NCBI GenBank assembly: GCA_036873755.1
Contig: JAVTVY010051524.1
Location: 124,001-188,000 of the forward strand
DNA length: 64,000 nucleotides
Direction: 5' to 3'
Source of the DNA: Hanleya hanleyi
Lineage: Eukaryota; Mollusca; Polyplacophora; Lepidopleurida; Hanleyidae
The position numbers were made by a program, and so were the translations under genes. How positions within the stretch are numbered: position 1 is the stretch's first letter; every line of letters starts with the position of its first letter. Below the pieces are notes generated by a model that searched no databases, was not told the DNA's origin, and was given only the letters and a program-made list of their open reading frames with translations. Shown here piece after piece: positions 1 to 12,064 of this stretch.

Positions 1-470
1 CGTGGGTGCTGTCAATGATATTTATAGATGCCCCCAGTGCATAATTTAAAATCAGCCTAATGGGATTTTGCAAACAGTAGAACGATGTAGGTGTAGAGGT
101 TAAACACAAGGTGGCATAATATTTTATTGGGTAGAGATAAGAACAGCGATTGGTTATATTATTTTATTCCCAAACATTCCTCGATTGACAATATATAGCG
201 TAACATATATCTGCATGTACAATTCGCATATTTAGAACAATTTATAGCAACACATCGCTTTTATTTGCCTTCAGCCTTCTCTTGTGAAACTGTCGCCCAT
301 ACACAGTCAGTAGTCCGATCGTCCTGATAACAAACTAAATCGGTTGAATTCGGGAACTTTATTCATCAAAAACACACGAGAATATAGCCTTGTTAGCAGC
401 AGAAACAGTGTCATTTATTGATTAATACTTTTTCGAGTTATTTTGTTACAGAAACAAGATACTATTATAG
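1..470. other. Low-copy flank, no gene seen
   Basis: AT-rich sequence without tandem repeats, clear inverted repeats or a convincing ORF. It leads directly into the 22-bp array; the last bases (ACTATTATAGGATAGAGG) already resemble a decayed repeat unit. Confidence 0.5.
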
Positions 471-480
471 GATAGAGGAG

Positions 481-1298
481 AAGTTATTATTGACTAGATG
501 GAAGGTTATTATTGGGTAGAGGAGGGGTTATTATTGGGTAGAGGGTAGGGTATTATCGGGTAGAGGAGAGGTTATTATTGAGTAGAGGAGGGGTTATTAT
601 TGGGTAGAGGGTAGGGTATTATCGGGTAGAGGAGAGGTTATTATTGAGTAGAGGGTAGGTTATTATTGGGTAGAGGGAAGATTATTATTGGGTGGAAGAG
701 AGGTTATTATTGGGTAGAGGAGAGGTTATTATTGGGTAGAGAAGAGATTATTATTGGGTAGAGGGAAGGTTATTATTGTGTAGAGGAGAGGTTATTATTG
801 GGTAGAGGGAAGGTTATTATGGGGTAGAGGAGAGGTTATTATTTGGTAGAGAAGAGGTTATTATTGGGTAGAGGGCAGGTTATTATTTTGTAGAGGGCAG
901 GTTATTATTGGGTAGAGGGCAGGTTATTATTGGGTAGAGGAGAGGTTATTATTGGGTAGATGGAAGGTTATTATTGGGTAGGATGTAGGTTATTATTGGG
1001 TAGAGGGTAGGTTATTTTGGGGTAGAGGGAAGGTTATTATTGGGTAGTGGGATGGTTATTATTGGGTAGAGGGTAGGTTATTATTGGGTAGAGGGAAGGT
1101 TATTATTGGGTAGAGGGAAGGTTATTATTGGGTAGTGGGAAGGTTATTATTGGGTAGAGGGATGGTTATTATTGGGTAGAGGGAAGGTTATTATTGGGTA
1201 GAGGGGTGGTTATTATTGGGTAGAGGGAAGGTTATTATTGGGTAGAGGGTAGGTTATTATTGGTTAGAGGGAAGGTTATTATTGGGTAGAAGGTAGGT
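481..1298. repeat. 22-bp minisatellite array, copy 1
   Basis: About 37 tandem units of 22 bp with core GGTTATTATTGGGTAGAGG. The variable part is the two or three bases after TAGAGG (GAA, GTA, GAT, AGA, GCA). The unit length is not divisible by three and no long ORF results. The array runs without a break into the TCGCCA island, and both are repeated downstream. Confidence 0.93.
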
Positions 1299-1584
1299 AT
1301 TTATCGCCAATGAATGGCGATGGAATCATCGCCAATAAATGGCGATGAGGTCATCACCGATATATGGCGATAGCCATGGAATATGGCGATGGCTCTAACT
1401 CATCACCATTTATTGGTGATACTCTCATCGCCTTTTTTTTGGTGATGGCCATCACCATATTTTTGACTGTGTAATATATGATTTGTGAGGATGGACGAAA
1501 GATGTATGTACTAGTATGTGGCGCCAGGATATACTATCGATTCATTTTTTCAGAAAAGACAAATCGGGTTCATTATCACTGGCG
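1299..1584. repeat. Palindromic TCGCCA/TCACCA island, copy 1
   Basis: Contains a series of imperfect palindromes of the form TCGCCAATRAATGGCGA and ATCACCATTTATTGGTGAT, then TTTGACTGTGTAA and a short low-copy tail ending CACTGGCGAA. The same motifs and the GACTGTGTAA end occur at 24.9-25.9 kb, so this looks like the 3' part of a dispersed element with subterminal palindromes. No coding potential is seen. Confidence 0.7.
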
Positions 1585-2449
1585 AAGTTATTATTGACTA
1601 GATGGAAGGTTATTATTGGGTAGAGGAGGGGTTATTATTGGGTAGAAGGTAGGGTATTATCGGGTAGAGGAGAGGTTATTATTGAGTAGAGTGTAGATTA
1701 TTATTGGGTAGAGGGAAGATTATTATTGGGTGGAAGAAAGGTTATTATTGGGTAGAGGAGAGGTTATTATTGGGTAGAGAAGAGATTATTATTGGGTAGA
1801 GGGAAGGTTATTATTGGGTAGAGGAGAGTTTATTATTAGGTAGAGGGAAGGTTATTATTGGGTAGAGGGAAGGTTATTATTGTGTAGAGGAGAGGTTATT
1901 ATGGGGTAGAGGAGAGGTTATTATTTGGTAGAGGAGAGGTTATTATTGGGTAGAGGGCAGGTTATTATTTTGTAGAGGGCAGGTTATTATTGGGTAGAGG
2001 GCAGGTTATATTTGGGTAGAGGAGAGGTTATTATTGGGTAGAAGGTAGGTTATTATTGGGTAGAGGGTAGGTTATTTTTGGGTAGAGGGAAGGTTATTAT
2101 TGAGTAGAGGGATGGTTATTATTGGGTAGAGGGAAGGTTATTATTGGGTAGAGGGTAGGTTATTATTGGGTAGAGGGTAGGTTATTATTGGGTAGAGGGA
2201 AGGTTATTATAGGGTAGAGGGAAGGTTATTATTGGGTAGAGGGAAGGTTATTATTGGGTAGAGGGTAGGTTATTATTGGGTAGAGGGATGGTTATTATTG
2301 GGTAGAGGGAAGGTTATTATTGGGTAGAGGGATGGTTATTATTGGGTAGAGGGATGGTTATTATTGGGTAGAGGGTAGGTTATTATTGGGTAGAGGGTAG
2401 GTTATTATTGGGTAGAGGGAAGGTTATTATTGGGTAGAAGGTAGGTATT
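1585..2449. repeat. 22-bp minisatellite array, copy 2
   Basis: Same 22-bp unit as the first array. It begins with the same diagnostic variant (GTTATTATTGACTAGATGG) as position 483, which shows a duplication of the whole block and not independent expansion. About 39 units. Confidence 0.93.
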
Positions 2450-2753
2450 TATCGCCAATGAATGGCGATGGAATCATCGCCAATAAATGGCGATGAGGTC
2501 ATCACCGATATATGGCGATAGCCATCACCATATAATGGTGATGATGGAATACGGCGATGGCCATAAGCTCATCACCATCTATTGGTGATACTGTCATCGC
2601 CTTTTTTTGGTGATGGCCATCATCATATTTTGACTGTGTAATATATGATTTGTGAGGATGGACGAAAGATGTATGTACTAGTATGTGGCGCCAGGATATT
2701 CCATCGATTCTTTTTTTCGGAAAAGACAATTCGGGTTCATTATCACTGGCGAA
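2450..2753. repeat. Palindromic TCGCCA/TCACCA island, copy 2
   Basis: Close copy of 1299-1584, slightly longer because of an extra CATCACCATATAATGGTGATG palindromic block near 2523-2543. It is followed by unique DNA, so the original single locus was array + island + this right flank. Confidence 0.7.
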
Positions 2754-4776
2754 CCCTATGTTCATCAATTGTACCGATGCTTTCGGAGCTGGGATACTTC
2801 GAAGATGGGAGACGTTCTGCCACATAGGCATCTCTGGACAATATTGGATGAGAGTCATTTCTGGAATTCAACAGAGAGCCACGATATGCGGGTAAAATTG
2901 TAGTTTACATAACACCCAAGTTTTCATGTCCGGAAAAGTAAACTACAAACATAGGAGAATCGGGGCAGATTTGGCAAAATATTTGTTGTATGCTCAGCAG
3001 CTGGTTTGCGCATGCTTCTTCCACGAGAACAGTTCTTGCCAAACCCCCTTTCTGATTGCAGTTATAATATTTGCTGTGTTTTCGCTGTCCACATTATAGT
3101 TTAGACAATACGCTACACTCCACTTTTTACTCTTTGTCTCCATTTTCCCCACTACTCCGCCGAGACCCATTCAGTACGCAGAATGTCACAAACTCCGTGA
3201 TAGATTTTGCCTTTTAAATAACAAAATCAAACTTTAAATGAAAATGTTGAATTTTAAACCATTATATTACAGTGTATGTCAACTGTCATGCTGCACAGCT
3301 CAAATACCGGTACTATAATATTAGTTTGAAGATTTCCTTCTAGGATATTTATGAAACGATATACAGGCATGAACACACCATTCATGAGGGAAAAATCACG
3401 AGACAAAATCATTTTCCTCGTTTGTTTGTAGTAAGCGATCTGCCTGTCCGGCTTGATGAATGGGCCTTGCTACAAAACAAGGTCTCAGTAACAAAGTGTT
3501 ATACACACAATTTGCGATGCTGTGGTTTCTATTTTTGCTCAGGGATGTAAAAAAGGTTCATCCTCGTGTAATTTACTTCGGTCTTCTTCATTTTACGGCA
3601 TGCGCACCTCAAACCACACAATGCAAGGGTGACGTCATGGATCATGGTCTTACGTCACACACGTGACGAACTCTTTTGTTGGAGATAATGATGCGTGAAT
3701 GTGATGTATACTGATTCAGGAGACAATTGGGCCTATAAGTAGCTGTTTGCCGGTACAATGATTGAGCCAAGCCCTCACCCAGACCAATCAACACGATCGC
3801 CAAATGGTTGCCATTTGAGGAACTTCGAGCAGACATAATATGTTTCTTGAGACCACTGCCATTTATAGACACTTCTTGGTTCTGTGTTTCTTGTCCATGA
3901 CATCTCTCTGTTTCCTTGTTAATTTGCAGGCTTGGTCAAATATTAAGGTGTTGAGTGAGAAAACTGCAGGAACTCACACTGCGCATACTGCCGAGTTACT
4001 GAGCTTCTCGTAACTGAGGGAGCGATAAACCCTCCGCACACACAGTCACATGTTTGCGCGTCACAGACGAGTAAATACAAAAACGTGATCTGACCACGGA
4101 ATGCGGACCAAAGTCGCTCTAATGATGAATGAGGTGCAATGCAATTTGCCACGTCTGTCATGAGTTTCTCCCTCGCGGGTCAACACCATCAACGTGGGTA
4201 TTATCAGTCTTATGAAATTAATACAGAACAATCGTGGAACCGCCTAAACAACCCCGAAATACCACGTGTTGTTTTTTCGTGCCACGGTTATTGTGTAGGA
4301 TGCGTGCGATGTTAATCAAATGAACTGGCGGCTTGCAAGACTTCGTGTGTGATTCTGTCTTTTCAGATGCTTAAATATTTGATTTCCCAGAGGTTAATAA
4401 CCCTTTTGAGCGGAAACTGATCTGAAGTCAGCTTCAAATGGCATATAAGAATATAGCCTATACGCTAACATGTTCCCCCACTGGACACTGGTCAGTCTCA
4501 CCGTTCACTGGATGGAAAATATGGTTGAGCATGCATGCGTGATGGACGTTCTTGGTGTAAATAAATAAACTGTGAACGGGTCAGGTTTTCGGCAGAGTTG
4601 AGTGTAGAAACTCCAATATAGGTTACTGAAACATTCAGGGTTTGTATCACACAATAAAGACAAAATATTATCGTGAATAATCAGTCACTGGAATACGTTC
4701 GTATATTGAACCATACTCGTGCAACAAGTACTAAATTGTACAGGTATTGCACAAGTCGACCAAAGCCTAAACGCCG
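2754..4776. other. Low-copy region, no gene recognised
   Basis: About 2 kb of AT-rich low-copy DNA. The only local structure noted is a hairpin at 2898-2948 with 11-bp perfect arms (TTGTAGTTTAC / GTAAACTACAA). Short ORFs of 60-118 codons on both strands show no recognisable domain and no consistent codon pattern, so none is called. Confidence 0.45.
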
Positions 4777-4788
4777 TATGGTCTGTAG

Positions 4789-5001
4789 CACAGGCCCGCA
4801 AAACAAGAGTTTTGGGGGGTGTGGACGGTGGTATTACGGTGACGTGTCGAATTATGGGGTCTCTATATATAACCCCATGCTTTATATAAATCATGTTGAT
4901 TTATATAAAGCATGGGGTTATATATAGAGACCCCATAATTCGACACGTCACCGTAATACCACCGTCCACACCCCCCAAAACGCTTGTTTTGCGGGCCTGT
5001 G
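4789..5001. mobile_element. hAT-like MITE, nearly perfect palindrome
   Basis: 213-bp foldback with arms of about 100 bp starting CACAGGCCCGCAAAAC and ending in its reverse complement. The arms meet in a short loop near ATCATGTTGAT. Flanking 8-mers are GTCTGTAG (4781-4788) and TTCTGTAG (5002-5009), one mismatch, fitting the 8-bp duplication typical of hAT transposases; the related element at 12,540 has a perfect one. No transposase is encoded. It interrupts the left end of the adjacent Mutator-like MITE. Confidence 0.82.
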
Positions 5002-5006
5002 TTCTG

Positions 5007-5497
5007 TAGCGAAGATTCATAGCGTCTCCCTTCTCTCAACGCTATGCCGACGACAAATACATTTCCCTGGGGGTAACTCGAACATCTCCATGGCGCACTT
5101 ATTATTACCTTTGCGCCCTATTGGGCCTTCATTAACTTGAGAAAATGGGCCGCCATGAATAAAAATACAGAAATGGCAGACTAAATGGCCATTCGTCGGT
5201 AAAAATTAATTACAGACGTTAAAATTATCCCTATGGAGCCTCAAAATCACCTGAAATCGAGGGTCAAGAAGATGGGCATTTCCGTCATAATAGACCCCGT
5301 GTATACAGGGGATGATGATCACAACATCGATTATGGTATTTTTATTCATGGCGGCCCTTTTTCTCAAGTTAAAGAAGGTCCAATAGGGCGTAAAGGTAAT
5401 AATAAGTGCGCCATGGAGATGTTCGAATTACCACCAGGGAAATGTATTTGTCGTCGGCATAGCGTTGAGGGAAGGGAGACGCTATGAATCTTAGCTG
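5007..5497 (+). mobile_element. Mutator-like long-TIR MITE, copy 1
   Basis: Long terminal inverted repeats (about 150 bp, 5012-5175 against 5335-5492) with ends AAGATTCATAGCGTCTCCC and its complement. A roughly 160-bp centre contains ATGGAGCCTCAAAATCACC at 5233. The left end is interrupted by the hAT-like MITE: TATGGTCTG at 4777-4785 followed by TAG matches TATGGCCTG at 5498-5506, a 9-bp target duplication with one mismatch. Long TIRs and a 9-bp duplication fit the Mutator superfamily. An 84-codon ORF (5233-5487) runs through the centre into the arm but resembles no transposase and is probably incidental. Confidence 0.75.
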
Positions 5498-5523
5498 TAT
5501 GGCCTGCAGCTTTTGTCTCTGAT

Positions 5524-6244
5524 ATACCGGTGTGGAGGCTAAGAATGTCCGCTGGCTTAGATTGTCCGGTCCCTATCTTGTAACCCAGCTCGGACACCTT
5601 TCTCAAAATTTGGGACAAGTGTCCGTCCTTGGTTGCAATAGAAATTATATGAAAATAGGCATAGCAGGTGATTTTTAAATAAAACGTTTACATCTAAACA
5701 AATTAAAGCACAATTGAGTTCTCCACAAAGCAAGTACGATATGATATAAAACAGCATATAACTTGTCATCACTGAATTTACGGGAGAGTCAAAGGTGTCT
5801 GGAACTGTGACCAGATTCTGTCAGGCGGCGGCCATTTTTGAAGGTGAAATGATGTAATATTTTCGTTATTTTCACTAATTTCGGCTAGGAGTTGAATACT
5901 TCTGATATTGCATTTTTGAAGCAGAATGTTAAACAAAATCTATAAATATATATTTTTTATCTCCCCAGTTCTTCAAACAATCCAAAGAATTCTTCCAGTC
6001 AATTCCGGCATGCACACTGTCGCCATCTTCAATTATGAAAACATTAATGAAATATGAATCAACTCACTGAAGAAATGAACATCAACTTTTGGCCTTGGGC
6101 ACCATGACCAAGGCAGCACCCATTCTATACATAAAGTATGGTCTCAAAGTCAAACTGATAATTCTGATGATGTTATTTCAATGCCTAATGAAAAGGGACA
6201 CTAAATCGCCAGGACATTCTTATCCATCACACCGGTACCGGTAT
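5524..6244. mobile_element. CCGGTGTGG-ended TIR element, copy 1
   Basis: Terminal inverted repeats of about 30 bp: ATACCGGTGTGGAGGCTAAG at the left, and at the right GGACATTCTTATCC..CACACCGG, the reverse complement with a few mismatches. The interior at 5573-5640 (GGGACAAGTGTCCGTCC and TTGGTTGCAATAGAAA) matches the second copy at 23,237-23,310. The remaining AT-rich centre (5660-6200) is not shared, so either copy may carry a secondary insertion or deletion. No transposase ORF; no clean target duplication found. Confidence 0.62.
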
Positions 6245-6289
6245 ACCATGTGACTGATGAGCAGAAGTTGCGACTAATTCTTCTCGGTG

Positions 6290-6370
6290 TAAAAATGAAT
6301 AGGACCCAAACTTCGGGATATGACTGAAAAATAGCTGAAAGCGGCGTTAAGTAAATACTCACTCATTGCG
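6290..6370 (+). mobile_element. SINE 3' tail (gastropod type), fragment
   Basis: GGGATATGACTGAAAAATAG followed by CTGAAAGCGGCGTTAAGTAA and ACTCACTCATT is the tail pattern widespread in abalone and limpet SINEs. Only the 3' portion is clear; no Pol III A or B box was confidently found upstream. Confidence 0.6.
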
Positions 6371-6606
6371 GACTCAACCCACTCGGGGTCAGAGCAACCC
6401 GGGAAAAGTCTAAATCTCACGTATATACTATCGATGAAATAGCCCACTACGCGGGAACACAAGTTTAGTATGTAATGCATATTCACGAAGAGCGTTCATT
6501 TGTCTATCGATTTGGCGGCCATATTCACAACGCCGACAAACGATCAAATGGATTACAGGAATAAATGTTCAGTAAAATATAGACCTCATGTGTGTAAATA
6601 CACCCA

Positions 6607-6767
6607 CACGCTTAAAACTAAAGTGTTGAAACTTACTCGTAAAGTGTTGAAATAACCCTTTAAGTGTGTCCACAGGGACTGCTCTTTAAGTGTTGTCCCT
6701 GTGGACACACTTAAAGGGTTATTTCAACACGTGACGAGTAAGTTTCAACACTTTAGTTTTAAGCGTG
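6607..6767. repeat. Hairpin MITE, 161 bp, arms about 70 bp
   Basis: Nearly perfect inverted repeat from CACGCTTAAAACTAAAGTG to its complement, closing on GTCCCTGTGGAC. Within each arm AAAGTGTTGAAA occurs twice. No ORF and no certain target duplication. The compact foldback form suggests a small non-autonomous DNA element. Confidence 0.75.
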
Positions 6768-6882
6768 CACAGATGCCAAATGGCACTCGTATTTGCAATA
6801 TCGCATGTTTACGTCGAGTGGTTCTTGAGTCAGGAATGGATGATGTACATCACAGTGTGTGGTGAAATCATTTGTCTTAAAA

Positions 6883-6982
6883 TATAAAGCATGGGGTTAT
6901 ATATATAGAGATCCCATATTTCGACACTTCACCGTAATACAACCGTCCACACTCCCCAAAACTCTTGTTTTGCGGGCCTGTG
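6883..6982. mobile_element. hAT-like MITE, right half only
   Basis: About 100 bp matching the right arm of the element at 4789-5001, from TATAAAGCATGGGG to the terminus GTTTTGCGGGCCTGTG. The left arm is absent. The minus-strand ORF at 6929-7180 only overlaps this arm. Confidence 0.75.
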
Positions 6983-9184
6983 ATCCGGACCAAGCAATGT
7001 CACTGAGAAACACAGACAGACAGACTGACATTGAACATTTAAATACATAACAGAAAAACGACTACAGAAAAAATTGGCAATACTTTGGTAGTTTAATGTA
7101 ACACACTCAGCAAATTCTTCACAATCAAATCTATAGGTGAGAATCTTCAGGATACTGAACTCGTATATACACGTATACAATTCTAAAGGACGTCACAAAT
7201 AGTGCATGTCATATAGACTTAGATTTATATATTACTCATCTGTATAATGGTTCCAGTTCCGAGAACTGTTTGTTATTCAGTGCCCGTCTCCATGCTTTCC
7301 AATCCAACTGTTTGATTTTTTCTCCCATTATCTAGTAAAGTATGGCATTTATTTTGCTTCAATCTATGTATTGGCTGTCAGTGTAATATCATAACACAAC
7401 GCTAAAGCACATTACAAACTATCCTGATCAGTAGATGTATTTTAGATTCGATATCATTTTAATTTCTCATGAAATGGCAAGCATGATCTCTACTTGAGAT
7501 GCCGGGCCATCATTTGGAATAATATCAGGTGGAGAGAACAGCAGAGACATATTAATTCAGGTTTATCAGTGTGGAGCCTAATATAAAATATAATCTTGAC
7601 TTTACCGGTATTCAGTTTACATTTAAAATCCAACCCAGAAAATTCAACGTAGTGGACTACGGTTATGTACAGTTGTTGTATATCAGTACTGATGATACAC
7701 AGTTTTGAGCCAGCCGTACCAAAGTAGCCTGAGAAGTTGCGGTACCGAAGTTGCGATCTGTCTGGCTCCCAAGGAACGTTTAGCGCCCTATATTCGAAGG
7801 AGAAAAATACCAGACCTCCCAACCCAGACGTTGATCGTCACTCTTGCCAAATTCAGGAGCGTTAGCCCATCAACTATAGTATACGGAATATATGCGCAAA
7901 TAATACTACATCATCAAGAGCTTTATATAGATCATGTAATATTCAGTGGATCATTTCGATGACACAACTTTACGCGCAACCCTCCGATCTGGTACCGCTA
8001 TGGTACAGTACCACTGTGTACCCAATGTTTTCGCCCTGGGGAAAAACCCGGGGGAATTTTGGTGCATGTGCACCGGTGAGTGAGTCTTGTCACGGATCGC
8101 GGATATAGCCTGCTATTCATGTTAATATAATAACCTAAAACATAAAGAACCCCCTGAAAATCGGTCCTGACACCAAGGAAAATCCATTTTGGTTCAAGGT
8201 CTTTTTTTATATAACTAGACACATATTTAATGTTAGGCCACAAAGAATCGTTTTAGAGGCTTATCTAACCGTTTCAGGGATTCTGTGTAGAGTCATCATC
8301 CTATATATATTCTGATCGTGTGGTCTCAAAAAAGTAGAATGGAAGACAATGTTCCCTTCTCTGTACTATAGTTATCAGTATATCAATGGGTTTAATTTCT
8401 CATCTTCAACTCGTTTTTGACTTTAGACCGGATGTATTTTTAGTTTCACAAGTGGCGATCCCGGAGATTTCGATGCGCCGTCATGAACGGAAAGTTTAGC
8501 ATAATGTGGTATGCTCTACTTTTAGCATATCATACATAATCCACGTAGCACTAAACAGGTGTGTACGCATCATTTTAACTCAAAATTTCCGTATGGCACG
8601 GTTTCCTCCATAATCCGCTCTCAAACAGTTTGCTGGACATCATCATTCCGGCCCTGTTTGTTTCAGAAAACGAACGTAAATATAGCTTCCACATTGGCTG
8701 CTTTACCAAACATATATCGGGGAAATTACATCTGTTTCAATTCGCAACCATACCACACCAAGTAAGTCCGATACGGTGCTAAATTCGAAAAATTTCATCC
8801 GGGATCATATATATTTACAATAACAACCGTCTACAATCTAATTCAGAGCAGCTTTTTGAAACCTAACAAAGTAGGACGACTAGAGACTGAAAACGGGGTT
8901 TGTTGGTATCAATTTATCTTCAACTTTGAATGAGTCACGAGGTTTGGTTTCAACTGTTGGTTTCAACTTGACGGAAGGAAAACGAATGATCTATATTGTG
9001 AACGACCATACACTGATCATTGTACATAAAAGTCAAATACAGCATGCTGATAAAAAGCCACACAAATGTCTATATTGTGCGGACCCCCTGTGCATACCAT
9101 GCAGGGCAAATAAAGAACATATGGAGGAGGGATGTCATTTTACAAAAGCGTATTAGAGACATGGTATAGATATTTGTTTGACAT
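6983..9184. other. Low-copy region, no gene recognised
   Basis: 2.2 kb of low-copy AT-rich sequence. The ORF at 8926-9156 (+) ends in a Cys/His-rich stretch (KPHKCLYC..CIPC..H....C) but has no complete finger spacing or neighbouring exon signals, so it is not called. No repeats stand out. Confidence 0.4.
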
Positions 9185-12050
9185 AAAGTCGTTATTACGA
9201 GGAACAAAGTCGTTATTAAGTGATACTAACTCGTTATTACGAAATGAGAACTCTTAATTACAAGATACTAACTATGAGATATTAACTCGTTATTACAACA
9301 AAGTCGATATTACGAGTTACAAAGTCGTTATGACGGTAAACTTACTTGTTGTTACGAGACACTAACTCATTATCACTAGATACTGACTCGTAATTACTAG
9401 ATACTAAGTCGTTATTACGAGTTACAAAGTCGTTATGACGGTATACTAACTTGTTATTACGAGACACTAACTCATTATCACTAGATACTAACTCGTAATT
9501 ACTAGTTACTAAGTCGTTTTTACGAGTTACAAAGTCGTTATTACGGTATACTAACTCATTATTACGAGATACTAACTCGTTAGCACTAGATACTAACTCG
9601 TAATTACCAGATACTAACTCGTTATTACGAGTTACAAAGTCGTTATGACGGTATACTAACTCATTATTACGAGATACTAACTCGTTATCACTAGATACTA
9701 ACTCGTTAGATACTAACTCGTTATTACGCTCGTTATGACGGTATACTAACTTGTTATTACGATTTACAAGTCGTTATGAGTTACAAAGTCGTTATACGGT
9801 ATACTAACTCGTATTACGAGATACTAACTCGTTATCACTAGATACTAACTCGTAATTACTAGATACTAACTCATTATTACGAGTTACAAAGTCGTTATCG
9901 GTATACTACTTGTTATTACGAGATCTAACTCATTGGCACTCTAACTCGTAATTACCAGATACTAACTCGTTATTACGAGTTACAAAGTCGTTATGACGGT
10001 ATACTAACTCATTATTACGAGATACTAACTCGTTATCACTAGATACTAACTCGTAATTACTAGATACTAACTCGTTATTACGAGTTACAAAGTCGTTATG
10101 ACGGTATACTAACTTGTTATTACGAGACACTAACTCATTATCACTAGATACTAACTCGTAATTACTAGTTACTAAGTCGTTTTTACGAGTTACAAAGTCG
10201 TTATTACGGTATACTAACTCATTATTACGAGATACTAACTCGTTAGCACTAGATACTAACTCGTAATTACCAGATACTAACTCGTTATTACGAGTTACAA
10301 AGTCGTTATGACGGTATACTAACTCATTATTACGAGATACTAACTCGTTATCACTAGATACTAACTCGTAATTACTAGATACTAACTCGTTATTACGAGT
10401 TACAAAGTCGTTATGACGGTATACTAACTTGTTATTACGAGACACTAACTCATTATCACTAGATACTAACTCGTAATTACTAGTTACTAAGTCGTTTTTA
10501 CGAGTTACAAAGTCGTTATTACGGTATACTAACTCATTATTACGAGATACTAACTCGTTAGCACTAGATACTAACTCGTAATTACTAGATACTAACTCGT
10601 TATTACGAGTTACAAAGTCGTTATGACGGTATACTAGCTTGTTATTGCGAGATACTAACTCGTTAGCACTAGATACTAACTCGTAATTACCAGATACTAA
10701 CTCGTTATTACGAGTTACAAAGTCGTTATGACGGTATACTAACTCATTATTACGAGATACTAACTCGTTATCACTAGATACTAACTCGTAATTACTAGAT
10801 ACTAACTCGTTATTACGAGTTACAAAGTCGTTATGACGGTATACTAACTTGTTATTACGAGATACTAACTCGTTAGCACTAGATACTAACTCGTAATTAC
10901 CAGATACCAACTCGTTATTACGAGTTACAAAGTCGTTATGACGGTATACTAACTCATTATTACGAGATACTAACTCGTTATCACTAGATACTAACTCGTA
11001 ATTACTAGATACTAACTCGTTATTACGAGTTACAAAGTCGTTATGGCGGTATACTAACTTGTTATTACGAGATACTAACTCATTATCACTAGATACTAAC
11101 TCGTAATTACTAGTTACTAAGTCGTTTTTACGAGTTACAAAGTCGTTATTACGGTATACTAACTCATTATTACGAGATACTAACTCGTTAGCACTAGATA
11201 CTAACTCGTAATTACTAGATACTAACTCGTTATTACGAGTTACAAAGTCGTTATGACGGTATACTAGCTTGTTATTGCGAGATACTAACTCGTTAGCACT
11301 AGATACTAACTCGTAATTACCAGATACTAACTCGTTATTACGAGTTACAAAGTCGTTATGACGGTATACTAACTCATTATTACGAGATACTAACTCGTTA
11401 TCACTAGATACTAACTCGTAATTACTAGATACTAACTCGTTATTACGAGTTACAAAGTCGTTATGGCGGTATACTTACTCATTATTACGAGATACTAACT
11501 CGTTATCACTAGATACGAACTCGTTATCACTATAGCTACTAACTCGTTATTACGATTTACAAGTCGTTATGACGGTATATTAGCTTGTTGTTACGAGATA
11601 CTAACTCGTTATCACTAGATACTAAGTCGTTATGACGGTATACTAACTCATTATTACGCGATACTAACTCGGTATCAATAGATACGTTTGAACGAGACTC
11701 TAACTCGTAATTTACGAGATTTAAAGTCGATATAACCATATACCATGTCGTAATTCCATGACACTAACGCTACTACGATACACCACAGGCCTTCAAAACA
11801 AGAGTTTTGGGGTGTGTGGGCGGTGGTATTACGGTGAAGTGTCGAAATCTGGGGTCTCTATATATAACCCCATGCTTTATATAAAAATACACCTTTTATA
11901 TTATAAAGCATGGGTTATATATAGAGACCCCATATTTCGACACTTTACCATAACACCATCGCGCACACCCCCCCCCCCAAACTCTTGTTTTGAGGGCCTG
12001 TGGATACACTAAGCCGTATTAGCTACAAATTCGTTATTATGAGATACTTA
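9185..12050. repeat. 21-bp satellite with 105/315/630-bp higher-order units
   Basis: Monomers of 21 bp with core ACTAACTCGTTATTACGAG; five distinct monomers make a 105-bp unit, three of these a 315-bp unit (same variants at 10,075 and 10,390), and two of those a 630-bp unit (GTATACTAGCTTGTTATTGC at 10,629 and 11,259). Edges are degenerate. Because 21 is divisible by three, the minus strand stays open at 9930-10,910 and reads heptads such as NNELVYR, HNDFVTR and DNELVSR. This is a consequence of the unit length; no start context, splice site or unique domain supports a gene. A hAT-like MITE interrupts the right end. Confidence 0.93.
11784..12002. mobile_element. hAT-like MITE inserted in the 21-bp satellite
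   Basis: 219-bp foldback with the same arms as 4789-5001 (TTTTGGGG..GTGG..GGTATTACGGTGAAG, ATATATAACCCCATGC). Termini are CACAGGCC and GGCCTGTG; the flanks repeat GATACAC exactly (11,777-11,783 and 12,003-12,009). Degenerate satellite continues on both sides, so the insertion post-dates the array. A C-homopolymer run near 11,971 has expanded in the right arm. Confidence 0.85.
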
Positions 12051-12064
12051 TCCGACAATCAACC

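Larger units (their letters stand above)
481..2753. repeat. Tandem segmental duplication, unit about 1.1 kb
   Basis: Two consecutive copies (481-1584 and 1585-2753) of minisatellite plus island. The junction at 1582-1590 joins CACTGGCGAA directly to GTTATTATTGACTAG, sharing only GAA, which suggests unequal exchange or microhomology-mediated duplication. Confidence 0.88.

Noticed and set aside
1519..1530. TGGCGCCAGG near 1,519 and 2,687 resembling a tRNA primer-binding site of an LTR element
   Set aside because: No long terminal repeats, polypurine tract or gag/pol coding nearby; the two copies come from the tandem duplication.
5233..5487. 84-codon ORF shared in part with the minus-strand ORF at 12,094-12,303
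   Set aside because: It lies in the Mutator-like MITE, a third of it is terminal inverted repeat, the second copy is truncated, and it has no transposase motif.
8926..9156. 76-codon + strand ORF with a Cys/His-rich end (KPHKCLYC..CIPC..H..GCHF)
   Set aside because: Spacing fits neither a C2H2 finger nor a B-box convincingly, there is no second finger or exon signal, and ORFs of this size are common by chance here.
9185..12050. CRISPR-like array considered because of regular short repeats
   Set aside because: Units are contiguous with no unique spacers, and the window is eukaryotic.
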